Source of the DNA: Clostridium acidisoli DSM 12555
Lineage (GTDB): Bacteria > Bacillota > Clostridia > Clostridiales > Clostridiaceae
Assembly: GCF_900176305.1 (NCBI RefSeq)
Contig: NZ_FWXH01000019.1
Coordinates: 1 to 51,831, forward strand
DNA: 51,831 nucleotides
Reading direction: 5' to 3'
Each line of letters opens with the position of its first letter. Position 1 is the first letter of the stretch. The translations under genes and the position numbers were made by a program. Under the pieces are notes generated by a model. The model was not told the DNA's origin, did no database searches, and saw nothing but the letters and a program-made list of their open reading frames with translations. Of this stretch, positions 1 to 8,327 are shown one piece after another.

Positions 1-120
1 CACACTACTTAAGTCCACACCTGATTTTTTACTGTCATTTTTTTTCACCTCACTATTTCCACATCCAGCTAATATAAAAACAGTTCCTAATAATACTATT
101 AAAGTTTTAAATCTTTTCAT
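1..120 (-). CDS. Lipoprotein, N-terminal part only (runs off left edge)
   Basis: Forty codons are visible before the window ends. They encode a classic bacterial lipoprotein signal: a positive N-terminus (MKRFK), a hydrophobic core and the lipobox LAGC with the acylated Cys at residue 20, then a hydrophilic Ser/Lys/Asp-rich linker. The start is fixed by an AGGAGG ribosome site 7-12 bases upstream. Most clostridial lipoproteins of this form are substrate-binding proteins of ABC transporters. The gene is the first one after a SAM-I riboswitch (223-329), so a role in uptake of methionine, cysteine or another sulfur compound is likely. That role is inferred from control and location, since the binding domain itself is outside the window. 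Its promoter and leader are near copies of those of the nitrogenase-like operon. Confidence 0.85.
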   Translation of the reverse strand, partial: MKRFKTLIVLLGTVFILAGCGNSEVKKNDSKKSGVDLSSV

Positions 121-173
121 CTCCACTTCCTCCTTAAATTCAACATTTGTATTCTAATATCTTGTTTTATAAA

Positions 174-211
174 ATAAATCCCCATTTAGATAAGACTAAA
201 TGAGGATTTCT
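174..211 (-). terminator. Intrinsic terminator of SAM-I riboswitch (lipoprotein leader)
   Basis: A 14-bp stem (AAATCCTCATTTAG with CTAAATGGGGATTT, one U-G pair) is followed by a T-rich tract. The terminator 5' arm and loop can instead pair over 13 bp with the 3' strand of aptamer helix P1 (AGATAAGGCTAAA), which is the usual SAM-I on/off switch. Confidence 0.9.
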
Positions 212-222
212 CATATATTTTA

Positions 223-329
223 GCCTTATCTCTCAGGGATTTCCTGCTGGATTTAGCACCATGCATGCGAATGAAACACACTGGTTGCTGAAACTTCATT
301 GGGCCAGTCCCTCAGTTTCTCTAGATAAG
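223..329 (-). promoter_or_regulatory. SAM-I (S-box) riboswitch aptamer
   Basis: Read on the minus strand it has the S-box landmarks in order: CTTATCTAGAGAAACTGAGGG (P1 and the start of P2), GACTGGCCCAATGAAGTTTC, the conserved CAGCAACC, a P3 hairpin around GCATGCATGGTGCTAAATCC, and the P1 closing strand GAGATAAGG. In this class, SAM binding stabilises P1 and favours the downstream terminator, so the lipoprotein gene should be on when SAM or methionine is scarce. Confidence 0.97.
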
Positions 330-342
330 AAAATATTAAATT

Positions 343-440
343 TTAATAAAATAAGAGACCATGCCAAACGATACATTTTATACAAATGTCGTTAAACATA
401 GTCTCTAGTTTGTCTAGTTGACTAAATATATCCAAGTATT
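343..440 (-). promoter_or_regulatory. Second leader element: conserved hairpin plus terminator upstream of the SAM aptamer
   Basis: Between the promoter and the aptamer the transcript carries AATACTTGGA (431-440), then AGTCAACTAGACAAACTAGA followed by GACTATG (397-423). The latter can fold as a small hairpin (AGTC/GACT and CTAG/CTAG arms, ACAAA loop). Its 3' strand overlaps the 5' arm of a long hairpin (355-405, GAGACTATG with CATGGTCTC) that is followed by TTATTTTATT. The same arrangement occurs at 6664-6755. I recognise no known riboswitch or T-box here. It looks like an antiterminator/terminator pair. Confidence 0.6.
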
Positions 441-461
441 ACGATTTGTTTACTTGTTATT

Positions 462-490
462 ATTATAGTCGTATATTTTTATTTTGTCAA
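462..490 (-). promoter_or_regulatory. SigA-type promoter of the lipoprotein gene
   Basis: On the minus strand there is an exact TTGACA (485-490), a 17-base spacer and an exact TATAAT (462-467). Transcription would start near 455, placing the whole leader in RNA. Confidence 0.9.
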
Positions 491-579
491 ACTTTTCTCG
501 TATTTTTTGCATATAAATTAGTAAAAATATATTTTTATTCATAAATTACATTTTAAACCCCAATTTAAATAAGAAAGTA

Positions 580-1026
580 TTAAATTCCTTCAATTACCTC
601 TTTAGGCTTTTTTGTGTAATCTGCCAATTTAACAAAACTAGTTTTAATTTTATATATTGAAGTATTTTTTATTTCTCCACTTAATACTAAGTCCTTTATT
701 ACCGGGTATCTTTTACTTATTCCTTCTACAGCTTTACTAAATTCATTTTCTTCTGTAACTTCTGACGCTATACCACTTACAGCTACACTTTTAAAACTTT
801 CATATTGTTGACCTTCATTTTCAAAATATATTGTTACCTTTGGATTTAATGCTATATGTTTAACCTTTTGTGTTGCTTTTGCTGTAAAAAAATATATATC
901 TGAACTGTCATTTGAGAATGCACCAATATCTCTAACATATGGAACTCCATCCTCACCTATTGTTACTAATAATCCTACTTTAGATTGCTCAATATAGGCA
1001 ATTGCACTACTTAAAACTTCACTCAT
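580..1026 (-). CDS. Pyridoxamine 5'-phosphate oxidase-family (split-barrel flavin-binding) protein
   Basis: The 148-residue protein resembles the FMN-binding split-barrel family (PNPOx-like): an N-terminal helix (MSEVLSSAIAYIEQSK), a strand-rich core with LLVTIGEDGVPYVRDIGAF, a KVTIYFENEG strand and a final KIKTSFVKLADY strand. Members of this size bind FMN, F420 or heme and are often reductases or redox carriers, so the substrate cannot be named. The start at 1026 is chosen because of GGAGG at 1032-1036; the longer frame would translate a leftover piece of SAM aptamer. It is the last gene of the nitrogenase-like operon, 65 bases after the nifH-like stop. I see no terminator after it, so read-through toward the lipoprotein leader is possible. 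A role as an accessory redox protein for the operon is inference. Confidence 0.85.
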   Translation of the reverse strand: MSEVLSSAIAYIEQSKVGLLVTIGEDGVPYVRDIGAFSNDSSDIYFFTAKATQKVKHIALNPKVTIYFENEGQQYESFKSVAVSGIASEVTEENEFSKAVEGISKRYPVIKDLVLSGEIKNTSIYKIKTSFVKLADYTKKPKEVIEGI

Positions 1027-1048
1027 TTTATTCCTCCATTTAATCTTA

Positions 1049-1091
1049 TTGGACCAGTCCCTCAGTTTCTCTATATAGGAAAACATTAAAT

Positions 1092-1093
<2 letters not shown>
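1049..1093 (-). repeat. Truncated copy of the SAM-I aptamer 5' end
   Basis: This 45-base stretch matches 299-343 (the 5' part of the lipoprotein SAM aptamer plus its upstream flank) at 41 of 45 positions, in the same orientation. It holds the P1 and P2 5' strands (GAGAAACTGAGGGACTGG) and then breaks off; the CAGCAACC core, P3, P4 and the P1 closing strand are missing. It overlaps the stop codon of the nifH-like gene and forms the 5' untranslated region of the flavin-binding gene. Confidence 0.9.
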
Positions 1094-3273
<2,180 letters not shown>

Positions 3274-3301
3274 AAACACAACTCCCCTTAAAACCTTTGA
3301 T

Positions 3302-3655
3302 TTAAATTTTTAATTTGCTATCAGTTTTATTATAATAATCAATTAATTTCTCTAAGGCCACATCAATAGATTCCTGAATATCATAAGAATCTATGCCTTG
3401 TTCTTTAAGTGCATTTTGGGCACCAGGGCCTATCCTTCCTACAAGTACCGCTCTACAATCATTAATTTTTTCTGTAAGTGGTGAAAACTTGTTTTTGTGA
3501 TATTCACTACACTCGCAATCTATTCTGTTACTTCTTGATTCAATAAAATCATATTCCTCACCATTTACTTCATATATTAAAAATTGTAGTGCTGTTGCAA
3601 AATGTTGATCTACAAATACACCATCACCACTTCCAACTGCTATTCTATAACTCAT
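3302..3655 (-). CDS. NifX/NifB C-terminal-type Fe-Mo cofactor-binding domain protein
   Basis: The 117-residue single-domain protein fits the dinitrogenase iron-molybdenum cofactor biosynthesis family: it begins RIAVGSGDGVFVDQHFATAL, has a FLIYEVNGEEYDFIESR strand pair, and a later AVLVGRIGPGAQNALKEQGI segment. Members (NifX, NafY, the NifB C-terminus and small archaeal forms) bind or carry iron-sulfur cofactor precursors. Cys residues at DCECSEYH could add a metal site. It sits between the NifK-like and sulfhydrylase genes in one operon, so a role in handling the cofactor of the nitrogenase-like complex is likely. There is no radical-SAM NifB in the window, so the source of the precursor must be elsewhere. 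Confidence 0.88.
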   Translation of the reverse strand: MSYRIAVGSGDGVFVDQHFATALQFLIYEVNGEEYDFIESRSNRIDCECSEYHKNKFSPLTEKINDCRAVLVGRIGPGAQNALKEQGIDSYDIQESIDVALEKLIDYYNKTDSKLKI

Positions 3656-3674
3656 AAATTAACACCTCTCTAAA

Positions 3675-4997
3675 TTAATTATGTTTTGAAAGTAATTTAC
3701 TATAAATATCTTCTGTCAAATTTAGTCCACCTCGATATCCTACGTAGGTATGGTTTAAAATAAGCCTATCAGATATTGGAAGCCCTACGCTTAAATGTAG
3801 ACCATTTATCTCGTTTGCTATATCCATATCCCACGAACTTCCAAGAATCAATGGCGTAGTATTTATGTTGTATTTTTCTATTTGCTCATTTATATACCAT
3901 CCATCTTGAGAAAATGTAACATCTGTTGATATTCCCAGTGGAAAGTCTTTAAAGTTTTCTTTTATGCCTTTTTTAAATTTCTCTGGTACATCCTCCGTAA
4001 TAAACTGATGAACTGGTAAAAGCCCTAAGTCGTTCACCAAAAATTTACTTATACCTAGTGTATACGATGCATCATTAATGATAAAAAACTTTTTAGGCAA
4101 ATCAAATCTTGATTGAATGAGAAAATCTGCTGAACGAGCTAAATAATAAAAATATTCATCTTCATATTCTTTAATAACCTTCTCTACCAAATCCGTATCT
4201 ATATTTGCAAATTTTCCAACTGTTCTTAAAAATTTGCTAGTCTCTACTCCTCCAATAGGTAAGACAGGATAATGTAAATATGGTGTATTAAATTTTTCTT
4301 TCAGCATTTCTGCAGGTCTAAGCCCCAGCCAAGGCGATATTACAAGATTAAACTCAGCAGCTGGTATATCCTTTATTGCATTAATACCCCCACTGTTATG
4401 ACCAAAGAGTATATTTGCTTTAAGTCCAATACTTCCAAGCAGTTTTTTTATTTCGTTTAAATCCCCCTCCCAAAATGGATCGTGGTTAGGCGCAGATGCA
4501 AATACATTAACTAGTCTAGATTTTTTTTCAGGAACAGGTTTTAAATATTGTTGTATTATTGCCTCTAAAACTAGTTCATGTCCTTTATATGCATCTCCCT
4601 TAAATCCACCGGTTTCCGCATAAACGATTGGAATACCTTTTTCCGTAAAATCTTTTACAACCCTTCCAACATCATCACCAACAATGTCAGAAATGCATCC
4701 TGTTAAAACAACAAAAAAATCGCCATCCATGACCTTTAAAGTTCCTTCTATAAGCCTGCGTAACTTTTTTTCTCCACCAAACACCACATCATTTTCAACT
4801 AAATTACTACATGGAATGGCATCTCCTCCAGTGTATCCTGAGCCTTGTTGCCCTCCACATGAAGACATAGCTGTTGTTAATTTTGCGCTACACCCTGGCC
4901 CTGCATGAACTATTGGAATAGCCCTTTCAATTGCTATAACAGTCTGTTGTGCACCTAATGCACAAAAATGTCTTGGTTCTTGTAATAATTCACTCAT
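3675..4997 (-). CDS. NifK-like beta subunit of a nitrogenase-like reductase
   Basis: The 440-residue protein belongs to the nitrogenase component 1 family. It starts MSELLQEPRHFCALGAQQ and shows three Cys with NifK-like spacing: Cys12, Cys36 (HAGPGC) and Cys101 (LTGCISDIVGDDV), the expected ligands of the P-cluster half. A GYTGGDAIPCSN segment follows. It is shorter than true NifK, which is typical of nitrogenase-like enzymes. The start is set by the TAATG junction with the upstream gene (stop and start share one base), so the two subunits are probably translationally coupled. An in-frame upstream start at 5045 is rejected because it would overlap the NifD-like coding end. Best reading: MarK-type subunit of a group IV nitrogenase-like enzyme. 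Confidence 0.92.
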   Translation of the reverse strand: MSELLQEPRHFCALGAQQTVIAIERAIPIVHAGPGCSAKLTTAMSSCGGQQGSGYTGGDAIPCSNLVENDVVFGGEKKLRRLIEGTLKVMDGDFFVVLTGCISDIVGDDVGRVVKDFTEKGIPIVYAETGGFKGDAYKGHELVLEAIIQQYLKPVPEKKSRLVNVFASAPNHDPFWEGDLNEIKKLLGSIGLKANILFGHNSGGINAIKDIPAAEFNLVISPWLGLRPAEMLKEKFNTPYLHYPVLPIGGVETSKFLRTVGKFANIDTDLVEKVIKEYEDEYFYYLARSADFLIQSRFDLPKKFFIINDASYTLGISKFLVNDLGLLPVHQFITEDVPEKFKKGIKENFKDFPLGISTDVTFSQDGWYINEQIEKYNINTTPLILGSSWDMDIANEINGLHLSVGLPISDRLILNHTYVGYRGGLNLTEDIYSKLLSKHN

Positions 4998-6457
4998 TAT
5001 TTTTGTCCCCCTAAGAAAGCAAACGTGTCTTGATTTAACCACCAATCTGTATATGGTAATTTTGTGTGTTTTGATATATTTTTGACAAACAAGGGATTGC
5101 TTATTGTATCTAGTATCAATTCACCATAATTTATAAGTCCCTCATATCCTACTCCAAAATGTTCATCTCCCATTTCAAAAGATGGGATTCCAAGTTTCGT
5201 AGCCCAAATTGTCCCTGCATGTCTAGTTATATATATGTCTGGCTTCAATTTATAAAGTTTGCTTACAATTTCATAAGATTGCTTGTTACATACAGAAAAT
5301 TTGAAATTGCCATAGTTTTTAACATCATGTTTTAAACTGTCAGTTCTATCATCATTACAGTCAAACTTGGCATCATGATGCCAAGTACATGCTCCTAATA
5401 AATTCATACCATATTCTTTAACAATTGAAATTATGCTATGTCCATGTGCAGAACCCGCACCTATATAAACTGTCTTACCTTCTAGTTTTCTTTTAAGCTC
5501 CTCAAACCTAGGTGCTATTCTTTTTTTCTCTGAAGTTATTAAGTCCTCAACTTCTTTTTCCTTATGGACTATTTTGCCAAGTTCTCTTAACCAACTGTCT
5601 GTTCCTGCAATACCATAAGGTGGAGGTGATTTTACTTCTGGTACCCCAAAGTGTTCCTCAAGCCCTGCTGCAAAATACGTTCCTAAAGTAGCACATATTT
5701 GAAGAGTTGCAGCTGCTTTTGACACACGTTCTAATTCACTTATTTTTGTATATGGCACAATGTAATTTACTCTTAGTCCAATTCTTCCTAAAAGCTCTGT
5801 AAAAATATCCTTACCTTGAAAATTAATTATATTTATTAAGTCAGGTTGCTTCTTTTTAGCAGGTTTCACAATCTTTCTTAATATTCCGTGATAGGCTGCA
5901 TCAAATCCCGTAGCCCAAATTTTTGATCTAAACCCTTCACAGAAAACAGCTACAACGGGAATACCAATTTCTTTTTCTATAGAGTTACAAATTCCTTCCA
6001 CATCATCTCCAATAATTGCAGATGCACAAGTAGTAGTAACAAATATAGCTTTAGGATCAAATCGTCTCTTTGCTTCTCTTATTGCATTTCTTAGTTTTTC
6101 TGTACCTCCGTATATCATGTCTTTTTCCGTTAAATTTGTATTAATATAATTTAAATTGTGCACGGGTAATTTTCTTTTCTTTCTTCCTGAACGTCCAACC
6201 ATATTACGACCTGGGATATCACCGCTACAGCCAGCTGGTCCATGCTCAACTACTGCTGCATCTTGAATAAAAACTAGCTGGTTTTTAACTTGATTAGCAC
6301 TACATGAAGTACACTGGGAAAAGGTTCTATCCAAATCTTTCATTTTACCACTATGTGCTTTTTCACATAAATCATCTGCGTCTCCCGCATACCCAGACAC
6401 AGCTCCCAATCTTTTTTCTCTAAGTTCAACTACAGGATGTTTTAGATTAATTGTCAT
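4997..6457 (-). CDS. NifD-like catalytic alpha subunit of a nitrogenase-like reductase
   Basis: The 486-residue protein is a nitrogenase component 1 family member. P-cluster ligand candidates are Cys52 (in QCTSC, with Cys49 also present), Cys77 (EHGPAGC) and Cys144 (TTTCASAIIGDDVEGI), spaced as in NifD. Cys255 in LQICATLGTYFAAG aligns by eye with the FeMo-cofactor Cys of NifD. The second cofactor ligand of NifD, a His, is less clear: His433 in GDEHFGVGYEG lies in that region but about three positions off. The protein would hold the active-site cluster that reduces the substrate. It is the first gene after the SAM-I riboswitch, with AAGGAGGG upstream of the start. By gene context it is closest in concept to MarD of methylthio-alkane reductase. 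A true nitrogenase or a tetrapyrrole reductase is less likely. Confidence 0.92.
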   Translation of the reverse strand: MTINLKHPVVELREKRLGAVSGYAGDADDLCEKAHSGKMKDLDRTFSQCTSCSANQVKNQLVFIQDAAVVEHGPAGCSGDIPGRNMVGRSGRKKRKLPVHNLNYINTNLTEKDMIYGGTEKLRNAIREAKRRFDPKAIFVTTTCASAIIGDDVEGICNSIEKEIGIPVVAVFCEGFRSKIWATGFDAAYHGILRKIVKPAKKKQPDLINIINFQGKDIFTELLGRIGLRVNYIVPYTKISELERVSKAAATLQICATLGTYFAAGLEEHFGVPEVKSPPPYGIAGTDSWLRELGKIVHKEKEVEDLITSEKKRIAPRFEELKRKLEGKTVYIGAGSAHGHSIISIVKEYGMNLLGACTWHHDAKFDCNDDRTDSLKHDVKNYGNFKFSVCNKQSYEIVSKLYKLKPDIYITRHAGTIWATKLGIPSFEMGDEHFGVGYEGLINYGELILDTISNPLFVKNISKHTKLPYTDWWLNQDTFAFLGGQK

Positions 6458-6482
6458 CTTTAACCCTCCTTTTCACTAAAAA

Positions 6483-6526
6483 ATTAAAAATCTTCACCTA
6501 GATAAGACTAAATGAAGATTTTTAAT
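6483..6526 (-). terminator. Intrinsic terminator of SAM-I riboswitch (nitrogenase-like operon)
   Basis: The stem ATTAAAAATCTTCA with TGAAGATTTTTAAT is followed by a T-run ending just before the NifD-like ribosome site. Its 5' arm and loop (TTTAGTCTTATCT) can pair with the P1 closing strand of the aptamer, giving the antiterminator. Confidence 0.9.
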
Positions 6527-6533
6527 TCTTTTA

Positions 6534-6643
6534 GCCTTATCTTTCAGGTAAATATACCTGTTGGACTTAGCACCATGTATGCAAATGAAACATACTGGTT
6601 GCTGAAACTTCATAGGGCCAATCCCTCCGTTTCTCTAGATAAG
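6534..6643 (-). promoter_or_regulatory. SAM-I (S-box) riboswitch aptamer of the nitrogenase-like operon
   Basis: The minus strand shows CTTATCTAGAGAAACGGAGGG, ATTGGCCCTATGAAGTTTC, CAGCAACC, a P3 hairpin ending in GGTGCTAAGTCC and the P1 strand AAGATAAGG. This places a nitrogenase-like operon directly under methionine/SAM supply, so it should be expressed when SAM is low. Confidence 0.97.
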
Positions 6644-6663
6644 AAAATATTAAGTTTTAATAC

Positions 6664-6755
6664 AAAAAAACTATGTTAAAAATGTTTTAATTAAAAACAT
6701 TCCTTAACATAGTCTCTAGTTTGTCTAGTCAACTTTATGTTCATTTCCAAGTATT
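6664..6755 (-). promoter_or_regulatory. Second copy of the unassigned leader element (hairpin plus terminator)
   Basis: It has the same order as at 343-440: AATACTTGGA (6746-6755), then AGTTGACTAGACAAACTAGA and GACTATG (6708-6734), overlapping a terminator whose 10-bp stem ACTATGTTAA/TTAACATAGT (6670-6713) is followed by seven Ts. The small hairpin closes with AGTT/GACT here and AGTC/GACT in the other copy, both pairable. The terminator loops and lower arms differ freely between copies, as expected for a conserved structure. Confidence 0.6.
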
Positions 6756-6777
6756 CATATTTGTTTTATTAAAATTT

Positions 6778-6806
6778 ATTATAATTGTTATATGAATTTT
6801 TGTCAA
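6778..6806 (-). promoter_or_regulatory. SigA-type promoter of the nitrogenase-like operon
   Basis: Exact TTGACA (6801-6806), a 17-base spacer and exact TATAAT (6778-6783) on the minus strand. It begins 8 bases after the stop of the alcohol dehydrogenase gene, so read-through from that gene is also possible. Confidence 0.92.
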
Positions 6807-6813
6807 CTACTAA

Positions 6814-7977
6814 TTATAAAGCTGTTTTAAAAATATTAAATACATCATCTGCATCTATAGGTTTCAAACTACCTATCTTGCCGTATCTTACAGATTTTTT
6901 TGCCATTTCCTGAAGTTTACTTTCATCAATTCCAACTTCACTTAATCTTGAAGGAATTCCCAACTCATTAAAGAATTCTCTAGTTTTATTAATTGCAGTA
7001 TTAGCAATATCATATTTATCCTTATCATCACTTATGTTCCATACATTTTTACCAAATTCAACAAACTTATCTACAGTGCTATCATCAAGTATATACTTCA
7101 TCCAAAATGGAGTTAAAATTGCAAGACCTACTCCATGAGTTATGTCATAATAAGCACTTAATTCATGCTCCATAGGGTGAACTACCCAATTTGAATCTTT
7201 TCCAAAGCTAAGTAATCCGTTTATTGCAAGACTTGAAGTCCACATTAAGTTCGCTCTTGCCTCATAGTTTTCAGGTTCATCTACTGCTTTTTTACCATAA
7301 TTTATACAAGTTTTAAGCATTGCTTCTGCCATCCTATCTTGAAGAAAAGCTTCTTTTGTACTGCTGAAATATGCTTCAAAAATATGACTCATAATATCTG
7401 CAGTCCCTGCTGCTGTTTGATTTTTGGGTACTGTAATAGTATATGTTGGATCCAGTATTGAAAACTTAGGTGCCATATCAGGATTTCCTGTGCCAAGTTT
7501 TTCATTTTCATCCATATTTGTTATTACTGCAAAGGTATCCATTTCTGATCCTGTAGCTGCTAGCGTTAATACACTTGCAACAGGAAGTACCTTTATGATT
7601 TTTCCTGGATTTTTAACTACCTCCCAGGCATCTCCATCATAGTAATATGCTCCAGCTACAACCTTTGCACAATCTATAGAACTTCCTCCGCCTACTGCTA
7701 ATACAAGCTCTATTTTGTTCTCCCTGCAAATCTCAACGCCTTTTCTTACAGTTGTTATTCTAGGATTTGGCTCAACACCTGCAAGTTCCCAAAATTCAAT
7801 TGAGTTTTCTTTTAATCCTTTTATAATATCATCATAAAGCCCACTTCTTTTTATGCTTCCCCCACCATATACAAGAAGAACTTTTGAACCATATTTTTTT
7901 ATCTCATTAGGTAAAACTTCTATTTTATTTTTTCCAAAAAATATTTTTGTTGGAATTGAATAATCAAAATTTAACAT
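6814..7977 (-). CDS. Iron-containing alcohol dehydrogenase (butanol dehydrogenase/YqhD-like)
   Basis: The 387-residue protein is a group III metal-dependent alcohol dehydrogenase. Visible are KIFFGKNKI near the N-terminus, the nucleotide-binding VLAVGGGSSIDCAK, and the metal ligands Asp and His in TADIMSHIFEAYF plus the two His in HPMEHELSAYYDITHG. These enzymes reduce aldehydes to alcohols with NAD(P)H. The start at 7977 gives the family length; the longer open frame runs antiparallel in phase through the Nfu gene and is rejected. It follows nfu by 17 bases and ends 8 bases before the promoter of the nitrogenase-like operon. That position makes reduction of 2-(methylthio)acetaldehyde to 2-(methylthio)ethanol a tempting role. 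Butanol or ethanol formation is equally compatible with the sequence. Confidence 0.93.
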   Translation of the reverse strand: MLNFDYSIPTKIFFGKNKIEVLPNEIKKYGSKVLLVYGGGSIKRSGLYDDIIKGLKENSIEFWELAGVEPNPRITTVRKGVEICRENKIELVLAVGGGSSIDCAKVVAGAYYYDGDAWEVVKNPGKIIKVLPVASVLTLAATGSEMDTFAVITNMDENEKLGTGNPDMAPKFSILDPTYTITVPKNQTAAGTADIMSHIFEAYFSSTKEAFLQDRMAEAMLKTCINYGKKAVDEPENYEARANLMWTSSLAINGLLSFGKDSNWVVHPMEHELSAYYDITHGVGLAILTPFWMKYILDDSTVDKFVEFGKNVWNISDDKDKYDIANTAINKTREFFNELGIPSRLSEVGIDESKLQEMAKKSVRYGKIGSLKPIDADDVFNIFKTAL

Positions 7978-7994
7978 GTAGTTACCTCCACTAG

Positions 7995-8216
7995 CTATAT
8001 TCCTACAACACTTGTTACTCCTGGAACTTCTCTTTTTAAAGTTTCCTCTATAAACATTTTTAAAGTCATTATTGCACCTGGACAATTTCCACATGCACCT
8101 TGAAGCTGTACTGTTACAACTCCCTCATTGTTTACACTTACATATTTTACATCCCCGCCATCTCCTTGGAGTGCTGGACGTATTCTCTCTATTGACGCTT
8201 TTATTCTTTCTTCCAT
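7995..8216 (-). CDS. NifU C-terminal-domain (Nfu-type) Fe-S carrier
   Basis: The 73-residue protein is a stand-alone Nfu domain: an N-terminal helix MEERIKASIERIRPAL, the signature LQGDGGDVKYV, and QLQGACGNCPGAIMTLK with the CxxC pair that binds a [4Fe-4S] cluster between two subunits. It delivers clusters to apo-proteins. It is cotranscribed with the alcohol dehydrogenase and lies just ahead of an operon of cluster-rich nitrogenase-like proteins, so it could serve them, although general Fe-S delivery is also possible. The start with AUG at 8216 is preceded by a weak GAGGTGG. Confidence 0.93.
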   Translation of the reverse strand: MEERIKASIERIRPALQGDGGDVKYVSVNNEGVVTVQLQGACGNCPGAIMTLKMFIEETLKREVPGVTSVVGI

Positions 8217-8327
8217 TTTATAACCACCTCATAAATTCTCAATTTTACAATTATAATTTTACTACTACGCCGTTAAAATACAAGTACGCACTTTTATAAT
8301 AGATAGTATACTTTTAGTAACTGTATA

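Noticed and set aside
6664-6745. Short upstream peptide in the nitrogenase-like leader (ATGAACATAAAG onward, about 17 codons)
   Set aside because: There is no ribosome site at a suitable distance, and the matching frame in the other leader copy has no start and an in-frame stop. Conservation is at the RNA level, not the peptide level.
6664-6755. T-box in tandem with the SAM riboswitch
   Set aside because: The region is far too short for a specifier stem and lacks the AGGGTGGNACCGCG core that is clearly visible at 29128-29143 in the tyrS leader.
7978-8094. N-terminal extension of the alcohol dehydrogenase
   Set aside because: The extension lies within the Nfu gene in another frame, is not like the family, and the ATG at 7977 gives normal length.
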